A DNA stretch of 64,000 nt, from contig VJWN01000004.1 in the NCBI GenBank assembly GCA_007644065.1, positions 310,001 through 374,000 of the forward strand, written 5' to 3'. A program made the translations under genes and the position numbers. The stretch is from Margaritispora aquatica. Lineage: Eukaryota > Ascomycota > Leotiomycetes > Helotiales > Discinellaceae. Below the pieces are notes generated by a model. That model was given only the letters and a program-made list of their open reading frames with translations, was not told where the DNA came from and searched no databases. Position 1 is the stretch's first letter; the number at the start of each line of letters is the position of its first letter. Of this stretch, positions 1-9,327 are shown one piece after another.

Positions 1-373
1 CAAAAACATCCCAGCCATGAGTCCAAGTCTGAAGCCCACTCCTGCCACAACAAACACTCTCACAAATGGTAGCGACCACACCTCCCTTGCTGCCACTTCG
101 CTCGATCCATCAAACTCACCACTCTCCTTAACGAACCCCGAAACTCCTTCAACGGAGAAGCCGAAGGGCAGAAAGCCACTGTATATTAGAGAAGGAGGAT
201 CGATTCCTAGCATACGTTTCTTGGAAAAGGAGTTTGGAGCCCCGGCTGCGCATCTACCTTGTGGACAAGCGAGCGACTCAGCGCATTTGGATAACGAGCG
301 ATTGAGGGTTAGTAATCTGTACAAGAGTCGCGAGATCTTCAGACAGGTGTTTAGGGAGCTGCCTAAGAAGTGA
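1..373 (+). CDS. C-terminal part of Dug2-like M20 metallopeptidase (partial)
   Basis: The open frame runs in from the left edge (no stop from base 2) and ends at TGA 371-373, so this is the 3' end of a longer gene. A Ser/Thr/Pro-rich insert is followed by the typical end of an M20 peptidase domain: IREGGSIPSIRFLEKE, then GAPAAHLPCGQ, then SDSAHLDNER, whose His is the usual metal ligand in this family. The match is closest to fungal Dug2, the scaffold/peptidase subunit of the cytosolic glutathione degradosome (Dug1-Dug2-Dug3), which hydrolyses glutathione outside the gamma-glutamyl cycle. The WD40 part expected in Dug2 would lie off the left edge. The first ATG in view (17) is internal and not the start. 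A Dug1-type carnosinase remains possible. Confidence 0.75.
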   Translation, partial: KNIPAMSPSLKPTPATTNTLTNGSDHTSLAATSLDPSNSPLSLTNPETPSTEKPKGRKPLYIREGGSIPSIRFLEKEFGAPAAHLPCGQASDSAHLDNERLRVSNLYKSREIFRQVFRELPKK

Positions 374-1396
374 GTGGTGACTCTCAATTGTTGTTATCAC
401 TGGTGCTTGCTTGTATCTGCTTGATTCATTCATATATACGAGGTAGAGAAAATATGGGCCTTGTTAAATGTTGTAGAATTAGCGTGGTGTTTGGGCGTGA
501 GAGGGTTGGTTTCGGACATGATGGAAGATAGAATAGAGATTACTCTGTTGGTGGTTTGAGGTTTTAGGCTTGATTTTGTGCTTGATACGTGAGGATGTTT
601 ATCTGGAAAGTTCCATACCCTTCTACCTACCCTGTCTACTGCTTGCTGCTTTGCTTTGCTTTTCCTCTTTACTCGCTTAAAAGCTTGAAAGAAATTAAAT
701 CTTTTCTCACGTTGCATATTTTTGATATCAGCAATTCATTTGTGTCCTCCACTGTTTTCGGTCATACTTTCGTGGATTGTTTCCATTGTGCGGACAAGTT
801 TGTCCTAGTGCCATAACCGGCTTGCTCTATTCCTTCACTGATGCAATTTCCTGGAATCCCAGCACCCATGACAATCTCCACGGAATCCTTCACACCTTGT
901 AGATCAGAGTTGATGTAATCTCGTTCGACAAGTATGGTTCCTAACCGTGAGATGATTTTCATGAGAGTCCAGAGGAAAGGCTGTGCTGGTAGTTGTATCT
1001 TTGTGATGGCGTCTCTTCAGCGAAGTGGGTGTCTTCTGCTGCTCACCCGGCAAGGGTTATGGCGCCAGTATCGACATCGTCTGTGCGCCAAATCCAGTCT
1101 ACGTCTTTGGTTCTCGAAGCGGTGTTGTAGCATAGGAAGGCCTGCTGGTAGCGTGGGAGCCCTTCCAGCTGTAGAGCTACGGGGGGTGAAAAGTGAAGTC
1201 GTGGATATGTTAGTTTAAATATCACATTAGCTTGCGACAAGGCTAGGCGATTTTGCTGAAGAAGAAATTCAAGTTGGATATTCGGGATAAAGAGTTGTCA
1301 AGTTGAGGTATATCACTTCTTAAAGCCCTGCTCATCGCAGTTGTTACATGGACCTATAATCATATGGATAGCAATATCACTCCCTTTTTGCAAAAC
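374..1396. other. Intergenic region with possible gene remnant
   Basis: No intact gene is visible. The left part is T-rich 3' flank of the peptidase gene. The interval 762-1240 holds minus-strand frames that look like remains of a 2EXR-type gene (listed separately). Confidence 0.5.
762..1240 (-). pseudogene. Possible decayed 2EXR-domain paralogue
   Basis: On the minus strand a frame from 1240 to 1043 contains EGLPRYQQAFLCYNTASR followed by an acidic segment. It resembles the part of the intact neighbour (1397-2239) reading EGLRHYVPVFLCYN. The frame then stops, and a second open stretch continues at 962-762 in another frame. There is no N-terminal LPxELRLxIW box. The simplest reading is a truncated, frame-broken duplicate of the adjacent gene. 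Only the central motif is convincing; the downstream piece could be chance. Confidence 0.35.
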
Positions 1397-2239
1397 TTAT
1401 ACCGGCAAGTCACCGCTCTGTCTGACAAACGACAAAATCTTGAATACACGAGGCGTACTAATCTGCGCTTCCATCAGAGCAGCTCCACGGCCAATCTCAT
1501 CGGATCTCTTCGAACAATAAGCAAGCAGCAAATTCGCCCACATAAACCCCATTGTGCCCTTCACAATTAGCATCATCGACTGCACACCTTCAAGCGCAGC
1601 AGTAGGATCAATCTCAACCAGGGACCCATTGCCCTCACTAGCAGCAAGCAGATCCTCGTCTTTCACCTCAAACAGACCAAACTCCCTCACAGCAAACCAG
1701 TCCAGCCCAGCCCACCTCGCAAGCGAATACTGCGACACCATAGGCTGATTGTATACTTGATACGATATTGCCACGCGCTGCACGCGATACACATGCAGTA
1801 TATGCTCCACACGATCCATGGCGTCGTAGCTCGTGACGCTCCCGGGCATCAGGACCAGACGGTCGAGTTCGGGATGCATGTAGATCCTCGGCGTCGTGGG
1901 GCCGAAATCAACGTCATCCAGCACGTCGCTTTCGATCTCGTTTTGGCTACTTGGGGAGAGGGAGATGGAACGGTGGCTGGGTGCGTAGTTATAGCAGAGG
2001 AAGACGGGCACGTAGTGTCGGAGGCCTTCGCTGCGTGCTTCATGGGAGATGTGGAGGAGAGAAGGTACGTAGGAGATGCTGCGGAGTTGATCTTCCCATG
2101 TGCTTTTAATGGTAGAGCTGAATATGTGTATGTCTCGAGGAGTGAAGATTGCGAGGCGCCAGATTCGAAGACGGAGTTCTGTGGGGAGTTTGTGGAAGAG
2201 ATGGAAGTTGGAAAGTGGTGATGATGAAGCGGTGGCCAT
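1397..2239 (-). CDS. 2EXR-domain protein (F-box-like, fungal expansion family)
   Basis: Single exon of 280 aa starting at ATG 2239. The N-terminus has the hallmark FHLFHKLPTELRLRIWRLAI (residues about 12-31) of 2EXR proteins, a very large family in Leotiomycetes and related fungi whose short helical box resembles an F-box. It is followed by the usual HEARSEGLRHYVPVFLCYN and a predicted beta strand around YMHPELDRLVLMPGS. No other catalytic motif is visible. Members are mostly uncharacterised; a substrate-adaptor role is only inferred. The fragment at 762-1240 may be a decayed relative lying just downstream of it. Confidence 0.85.
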   Translation of the reverse strand: MATASSSPLSNFHLFHKLPTELRLRIWRLAIFTPRDIHIFSSTIKSTWEDQLRSISYVPSLLHISHEARSEGLRHYVPVFLCYNYAPSHRSISLSPSSQNEIESDVLDDVDFGPTTPRIYMHPELDRLVLMPGSVTSYDAMDRVEHILHVYRVQRVAISYQVYNQPMVSQYSLARWAGLDWFAVREFGLFEVKDEDLLAASEGNGSLVEIDPTAALEGVQSMMLIVKGTMGFMWANLLLAYCSKRSDEIGRGAALMEAQISTPRVFKILSFVRQSGDLPV

Positions 2240-3599
2240 GCTGAGACTTGACGAGTTGAGGGTTGTTGACGATAATTGATGGGTCTTATGGCTGTGTCTT
2301 TTCTTTAGCTTTCTTGATGAGAATAATATACGGCAGTATTGAAGTGAAGTTGAATTAAAGGGCCTGTCAGTGTGGCGGAGTACTCATGTGATTAACGCTT
2401 TATTTCACCTAACATTGGCAGAGTAAGATAGCTAGAAGAATTGACTTGTGAACCCCAAAAATTACCTTCGCATATACTATGCTTATGAACAGGATCCTTG
2501 TATTATGTACCTACATTGAAACGGAATGGGAGATCCTCACTCTCGGACAGTTCGTGTCACATGATCTTATCTCGCAAATACCAAAGGTTCACCTGTCGAG
2601 GCTCGAGGCCCCTCTAGAGACAAACATCAAGCTGCAAAAGATACCTACCGGTGATCAGAAGTTACCTTAAGGTATAACTTTGTGTACTGACCAATGATGC
2701 CATGTTCTTGATCAATTATCTCCCAAAATATTCGTCGAGAGCTAAGCGAAGTTTCCATTTACTTTAAAGATATAAGACGCTAGTACCTCTTTTGACATCT
2801 GAATACCAATTGAGAAATTCTAAGGGTCTTTAAATCTATTTCAGAAGGTAGCACTCACCATTTGGATTTCTACATTGTCATGGTACATCTGCAGACTTCA
2901 ATCATTGGAAGCTGGACGATCGTTGTAGATTGTTCCCGCTCTAATATATTTGTAACATTAACAATTGACATCTCTAGAGTTTCAGAATGGCTGGTATATA
3001 TCCAAAGAAGCTTGGGGGAGTATCTCTGGTCTTCTCGAAGAGATATAGAAGATGTTTTGAAGTATGTCCACCCTCCGATCCCCTTTGTCAAGTCCTCATG
3101 CCTACATGCCGAAGCTCGTCGATGAGAACAGACTCTTTTCTCGCCTTCATCTTTCTATACCTCTCTACATAATCTCACTTTCGAGTCGACAACCTAATTA
3201 TCACTCACAAATTACTAACAACCTTTCACTTTCTGTGTTTCTGCTTGACTAAGCAGCTTCTTCCTCAACCCCGACCCAACACCTTCGGCGCAACTTGCTG
3301 GATTCTTCATATTTCTCCTCGACAAATTAATCTTTGACCTCAATACGCCATCAATCAACATAAAAGTCAACATACTACTCGCGCTATTGCTGTAGCTATC
3401 CTCTGTACGCCTGAGCTCGATAAACAATCTCGAATAGATCGGTCTTGGATTCGGAAATCGACAGATATTTATCAAGGCTGCTGCAGGCGTTCGCTTTTGT
3501 TCACATTCACTTAAAGCTTTTTCTTCAGCCATATACAGCCTTTGCTTTGCTTGATAGATCGCATGCCTGCCTGGCCGTAGAACCATCTTATTGGCTTTT
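2240..3599. other. Intergenic, upstream of DNA methyltransferase
   Basis: AT-rich, with no frame of gene quality on either strand. It separates two divergently transcribed genes, so it should hold both promoters. A pyrimidine-rich tract with many TCTTTC/CTTTC runs lies just before the methyltransferase start (about 3130-3570). Confidence 0.6.
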
Positions 3600-6500
3600 A
3601 TGGCTCCCAAAAAGAGGGAGCGCAACAATTTCAAGGATGGAGAATCAAGCACGTTGCGCAACTTGACCTTTCTTCCCAGGAAGAGGACCCGAAGAAGTCC
3701 CATCAGACTGTCAGCTCTTGAGTTTAGAGCTGACTACACGACTCTCTTCCAAGCTGATCCTACACTCTCGACTGGTAAGTCATACCTTCTTGGTCTGTCA
3801 TTCTTGAGGCACAAATACTAAAAGAATATCGAAGAGGAGGTATATGAAGTACTGGGGCTAAATAACTTTGATATCGACCGTGCGGAAAAGGAGATTCGAC
3901 GACGGCGAGGGAATCCAAGCACAAAAACATACTACATCCCAGCATCAGCAAGGAGAGACAGATCTCCCTTACCAGCAATCAGAAATCTGTCAACTACAAG
4001 GACTTGGAATGAATCGGAGGAGGTAGAACCTGTGGTTCAGAAGCAAACCAAGATACTCCCATCTCGACCTCGGCGAGAATTGTCCAAGCCATTACAGAGT
4101 TTCTTCAGAGAGACTAACAATGAGGAAATTGACGTCGAAGACGAAGAGATTGAGACACCAGTGGAGCCTGTAGATACAGATAATGAGTCTGGATCTAATT
4201 TGGATAATGATTGTGACCATGAAAGCCTGAAACCTAGTTCTGGCACAAGTAGGAACAATAACGCAGTCAAGAAGCCGGGACAACGTAATTCTACTTTCAA
4301 GGGCGGCAACCCCAATACCCGAGTTCTGCAGCATCGAGAGGCAACGCAGTTGACTCCTTGGACTTTCCGGTTAGCCAAGCCGTTCTACAACAACAAAGTT
4401 GACGAAATCCCATTTACATCGTTGGATCTGATACGGAATTTGCCTGAGATGTTTAACGAAGCTCTGCTGTTGGACATTCTCAATGCAGCTGATTCCGTTG
4501 TCGGTGATGTACCGAGAGAGGAGAGCCTGCCTTCGACGCCAATATGGGTAGACGACAATGGACGAATTGGATATTCAGCTGGCAACATTGATAATACTAA
4601 ATATCGTTGTGGAGATTTTGTGCTCATGCCAATAAGCGTAAAATCGCGTCCTTCGACAAGATCCTCGGGGAGTGACGCCAATGATCCATTGGATGGGATT
4701 CAAATTGGACGAATCGAATATTTTTTCATCGACGACGACAGCAATCAAGCAATGATGCACGTACGCCGATTTGAATTTGGGGATAACACGATCCTACAAG
4801 AGTTTGCCTGCACAAACGAAATATACTCATTAACTATGTGCCAAGACATGACACTGCAAAGTATTGATGCAAAGATCGCGGTCAAAACCATTGGAGTAAG
4901 TGATGCGAAGAGTGTCGGTCTAGGTGAGGCTTCGCAGCCTAAAGACACGTTGTATTATAGATTCCATTACAACAAAAAGACGATGCAGTTCACTGCTGCA
5001 GCACTTCATGAGGACTCTGAAACTGTGAACAAATTTCATTGCTATTGTTGCAAAGCAAAAAATGATGAGGAGAATAAAGACCAAGTTGAGGTCTCAGACA
5101 AGCTGCCAATTCAAGACGTGTTACAGTATATCCGGGGAATATCCTACAAGAAATTCTCATACCAGAAGATCAACTACCACGTACACGACTTCGTGTACAT
5201 ATTTGAGGGAGAGAAAGATCTTTACACCATTGGCCAAATCGCTGCCATCAAATGCGGCAAGTCTAAGCGAGAACCTAGCACCAAATTTGTTGTCAAGGCA
5301 GAGAGCTTGACCTTGATGGTCAACTTGTATGAGCGCCATGATAATTGTCATCTGCCTTGGGCTGATGAGGTTGCATCGGAGGCAACTAGTTATACAATCC
5401 GAGATGAGCGTCGGCTCTATCTTACGGGTAGACTGGAGAAGATTGACGTCCGCAACCTAGATGGGAAATGCACTGTGAAGCATCGCAGTGACATTGGTGA
5501 TCTTGATGCTTTCAAGAACATGAAAGATCACTTCTGGTTTCGAGAGGGCGTGCCAAGAGGGATCAATTTGACTGGACCTAATCTCATGACTCACTTAAGA
5601 CCTATTAAAGAGGGCACCTCGCGGTACTCCACGGATACAGAGGCTGAGAATGCCGTGAAAGAAAAGAGCTTGAAGGAATATTTGAAAAAAGCCCCAAAAC
5701 TTCGTGGCATGGTAGGATTCCCTCAATCACTAGGTGGAAAGCTTCTTTGCTAACGCCTACATGCTGGAGATTTTCAGCGGTTGCGGTGGGTTATCATTTG
5801 GATTGTCCGAAGGCCTTTTTGGTTCTGTTGAATGGATTAGCGCAGTAGAGTTCTCAGAGGCAAGTCATCTGCAAGTGTATGTGGAAATGATCTGGCTGAC
5901 TTACTTAGGCTGCTTGTCGAACATTCTCGGCAAACCACCCAAATTGTAAGGTTAGCTGTGGAGACGCGAGCGAACTCTTGCAAAGAGCAATTCAAAGAGA
6001 ACAGGGTGCCGTTTTGATACCTTTAATTGGATGTCGCGGCGACCCTATACCAGACTTGCCACGGCCAGGCAAGATTGATTTCATCTGTGGAGGCAAGGCG
6101 AAGATTCACTTAAATGCGAGACAAAAGCTAATGGTTTCAGGTCCCCCATGTCCTGGGTTCTCCGGGTTAAATCGCCAGAAGAAACCTGATGATATCAAGA
6201 ACAGTCTGGTGATCCTTTACCTCTCTTATCTGGATTTCTACAAGCCGAAGTACTTCTTGATGGAGAACGTCGAGCAGATTCTCACGGCACCACTAGTTTT
6301 CCACCAGGAATCTGAGCCGACAACAGTTCTCCGAGGCACGCTCAAATTCATACTTCGCTTCGCGAGTAGCTTTGGCTATCAAAGTCAGTTTGCAGTTCTT
6401 CAATCGGCAGAACACGGTGTGCCACAGTCAAGGAAAAGAGCCTTCATCTGGGGAGCTCAAGTTGGATGTACGCTGCCCGATTATCCTCAACCGGAAAACG

Positions 6501-7333
6501 TTATGAACGCAGAAGGCGATGTCAAAATCACCACCAACAGAAGCACTGGTTGGCAAAGAATTCGACGTGCGGCCCCACACTACATTGTCGCTGTCGGGGA
6601 TGCCATCATTGATCTCCCCTGGTTCGAATGGAGGAAGCCCTTCGACTACACACCAGCTGAAGAACAAGAGAGGCAGAGGCAAGGTGGCGTTATTACGCAG
6701 TATAAGGTTGAAGCGGGTATGAAATATGTGGGTAAACTTCGTCAGAAATACAAATCAGAGCCTTTGACAGAGTACCAAAGGAAGATGCGAAAAGGAGTTC
6801 GGCTGCAGGAACTCACCAATCATGTTACAGACAGAATCACCACCAGGGCTGTTTGGAAAACCTGCATGGTTCCAATGCGACCCGGCGCCGACCAGCGAGA
6901 CATCGTAGGCGTTTATCCAGACGAGAAACCAGGTAAGAAAGAGCCCAAGGAGAAGAAAGATCGATTCGGGCGTCTCAACCTCGCCAAGCCCTTCTGCGCC
7001 TCCCACACCAAGCTAGACCCAGGACTCCGGCCGGGTATATTCTTACACCCCTTCTTGCATAGGGTCATTACAATACGTGAGAATTCTCGTGCGATGGGCT
7101 TCCCTGATCGCTTTGTGTTTGACTTGGAGGATGTCCAGACGTCGACTATCAAGGATGTTGTGAGGCAGCAGGGCAATGCTGTTCCTCCACCTTTAGCGCA
7201 AGCTATTGGTGAGCCATTTCTGTTGGCATTGGTTGACGATTATCATCGGAAGAAGGAGGCGATTAAAGTTGCGAAGGCGAGCCGACATATGCTCGCTGAT
7301 GAGGATGGTTTTATTGACGTTGATCAACTTTGA
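3600..7333 (+). CDS. DIM-2/Masc2-type DNA (cytosine-5) methyltransferase with two BAH domains
   Basis: Inferred exons: 3600-3774, 3835-5711, 5770-5859, 5909-6092, 6141-7333 (1172 aa). Two BAH domains lie at about residues 300-400 and 500-630. They are followed by the C5-methyltransferase core: motif I IFSGCGGLSFG (from 685), motif IV GGPPCPGFSGLNR with catalytic Cys779, motif VI MENV with Glu817, motif VIII PQSRKRAF, motif IX ENSRAMGFPDRF and motif X GNAVPPPLAQAIG. The architecture is that of the fungal DIM-2/Masc2 branch of the DNMT1 group, which maintains and establishes cytosine methylation in heterochromatin. Introns 3 (5860-5908) and 4 (6093-6140) begin with GC (GCAAGT and GCAAGG). Using them restores AACRTFSANHPNCKVSCGDA after VEFSE, and ICGGPPC. 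All key catalytic residues are present, so it should be active. The ATG at 3600 is the first in frame; exon 1 is short and basic. Confidence 0.88.
5860..5908 (+). other. GC-AG intron in DNA methyltransferase gene
   Basis: 49-nt intron starting GCAAGT after exon end GAG and ending TTACTTAG, with a CTGAC branch-like site. Both sides are in phase 0. No GT donor gives the conserved join VEFSE-AACRTF. Confidence 0.75.
6093..6140 (+). other. GC-AG, 48-nt in-frame intron immediately before catalytic motif IV
   Basis: Starts GCAAGG after GAG, has GCTAAT near its end and finishes GGTTTCAG. It is a multiple of three without a stop. Retention would insert 16 residues (starting KAKIHLNARQ) between FICGG and PPCPGFS. 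Removal gives the canonical GGPPC motif. Confidence 0.75.
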
Positions 7334-7717
7334 TCTCCGCTAAAGATCTTCTTGATCCCGAGCATGTTCCTCATTTGAGCACATTCGAGTTTGGTGACAC
7401 TGGATGCTGCCTTTGTTGTATTTCAGGGTAATTGTGGATATTGACTCGCTGGATTGTGCGCATTGATGGGAACTGGGAGACTCAGGATGGGACGAACTCA
7501 ATCCTAAGAATTCGGTGAAATCAGAGCGGCGGATGTTGGTTCTATAACGTGTTATTAGTTCTTTGAGGAGATAGAAAATTGTACTTTGAGAGAATATGAA
7601 AACCACGAATATATTTATATTGAACTCGCAAGAATAATTAATCAGAAAACCAACCACAACGTCTCAAAAAGATTCCATTAAGATTATTAACACAGCTCTA
7701 GTCCCACAAAGCCCTCC
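7334..7717. other. Short convergent intergenic region
   Basis: Lies between the 3' ends of the methyltransferase and the minus-strand hydrolase. It is AT-rich and shows nothing gene-like; it presumably holds both 3' UTRs. Confidence 0.6.
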
Positions 7718-8778
7718 TCACTGCCCATTTAGCATATGCTCCTGCATAAACGTGATCGCCTGGATAAAAGCCTGCTTCTTCGCAAACATCTGCGCTTTGG
7801 AATGAATCCGACGTATCTGTGCAAACCCCGCATGAACATGGCTATATATCGAAATCTGGTATGGAACACCACTAATTCTCAACTGGTTCTCAATTGCCAT
7901 ATGTTGTGCTTCATCATTATCATAACTGGCATCATATTCATCCGCCAGCGCGATGCTGACTGGTGTTTCCACGTGCTCTAGGTTAAGTAGGCCAGCTTCG
8001 AGGTTAGGCGTCGCGAGGAAGCACGCTGTGAATTTTATTGGACTTGTCTTCTTGATGAGATCAAGTACGGCCTTGATCCCGTCTGAGTAGGCGAGGATGC
8101 CGACTTTGGTACAACCGTGTCCAGTGAGGACGCTGTGGCCCATATACATGGCCGATGTATACGCAGCTTTTTTTGCGGCGTCGTCGGCGAGACCTAGGGT
8201 CGTGTCTGGACTCGCCAATGAAGCAGGCTTGTCTCCAGCTCGGACTACGCCGTTGTAAGGGACCACGAGTGTCATGTATCCAGCCTGCATTGTAGTTAGC
8301 ATGGAGCAATTGATGTTGGAAAAATATTTCTCGTACTGCTGCAAATTGATCTGCTCTGAAATCTGTTAGCGAAAATCGGAGTGGGCAGAGGGCACAACGT
8401 ACAAAAGTCTGAAATTGTGCCATAAACCATTTACATCTGGAACAAGGAGAAGACCCTTGTCCTGTTGAACATGAGGCTCCCTTGGCCAAGACAAGTACCC
8501 ATAGACTTTTCTTTGCGAGTTTGATGGAAGCTCAATGTCTGGATATGCAGGTTCTCCCCTCACTGGATATTAGTCAAGAACTTGTCTCAGATTTGAAGAT
8601 AACACACTCATGTTGGTCGCCTATATTTCATTGCAAGTTAGTCAAAATATTTCTAGTGGAGGCCCTGAACTGATGACATACCAGCAAAACAGCAACTCTT
8701 ACTCGTCCGAAGGACTCTTCTAGGAGTTGTCATTGCTGTTGGGGGTGACGAGGGCGGTGGAGTTGTTGTAGTAGCCAT
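7718..8778 (-). CDS. Dienelactone hydrolase-family protein (alpha/beta hydrolase)
   Basis: Inferred exons, in transcription order: 8778-8682, 8620-8606, 8562-8403, 8355-8337, 8284-7718 (285 aa). Splicing restores LLVPDVNGLWHNFRLLADQFAA joined to AGYMTLVVPYNG, the usual first half of a dienelactone hydrolase fold. Exons 2 and 4 are tiny (15 and 19 nt). Introns of 61, 43, 47 and 52 nt carry TGACTAAC, TGACTAAT and GCTAAC branch sites. The nucleophile elbow reads VGILAYSDGI, so the catalytic Cys of classical members (GYCxGG) is replaced by Ser (about residue 164). Acidic residues in ALADEYD and His in HVHAGF fit the rest of the triad. It may act as a cytosolic serine esterase on a small ester or lactone; the substrate is unknown. 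The N-terminus is Pro/Thr-rich. Confidence 0.82.
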
Positions 8779-9327
8779 TGTGAGTGAAAGATGGGGAATT
8801 AGAAGGATGAGTAGATATAGAGAAGCACTTGATCACTAAAGTTCACGAGGATGGAGACTATTAAAGCTCTCATAAGAAGGCATTGTGAGGTTTCTTTGTT
8901 CACATTCCCCTCCCTGCCACTGAACACAAAGCATTCCGGATACGTCCTGTAAAGGGAACATCCCACCGGATTAAGAAGTACCTAGGAACTTACCGCATGC
9001 AAATGACACCAATATCAAGCAATTCAAAGCTTAGTTGTCTAGGAATAACATTGTCTGATTGTCAACATTGTGGCTAAGGAAAGTGAGAATTCAAAGGGTG
9101 AAGTGAAGTGGAAGTCAATAGTTGAAGGGTGATGAGGTTGAAATTAAGTAATCACGTGCTTGATTCGAGGCAAAATAGTGGGGCATGAATATGAACCATC
9201 GCCTCTGGTCAACTTCATGCTGTCCAGTACTATCCAATCCCATCCATCGTCCTATCAACATCCCCAAGATTGATATGGATCTGAAAATGCCTATGTTCTC
9301 ACTGTTCTATCGAGTACTTCTATCTTG
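8779..9327. other. Divergent promoter region
   Basis: 549 bp between the hydrolase and the TAPT1-like gene, transcribed away from each other. No ORF is convincing. It should carry both promoters. Confidence 0.6.

Noticed and set aside
3215..3703. Minus-strand ORF of 162 codons upstream of the methyltransferase
   Set aside because: It overlaps the first methyltransferase exon in antisense and shows no family similarity.
5711..5770. Broken motif I in the methyltransferase (frames change at 5712-5769)
   Set aside because: Explained by a 58-nt GT-AG intron with a GCTAAC branch site; IFSGCGGLSFG follows directly.
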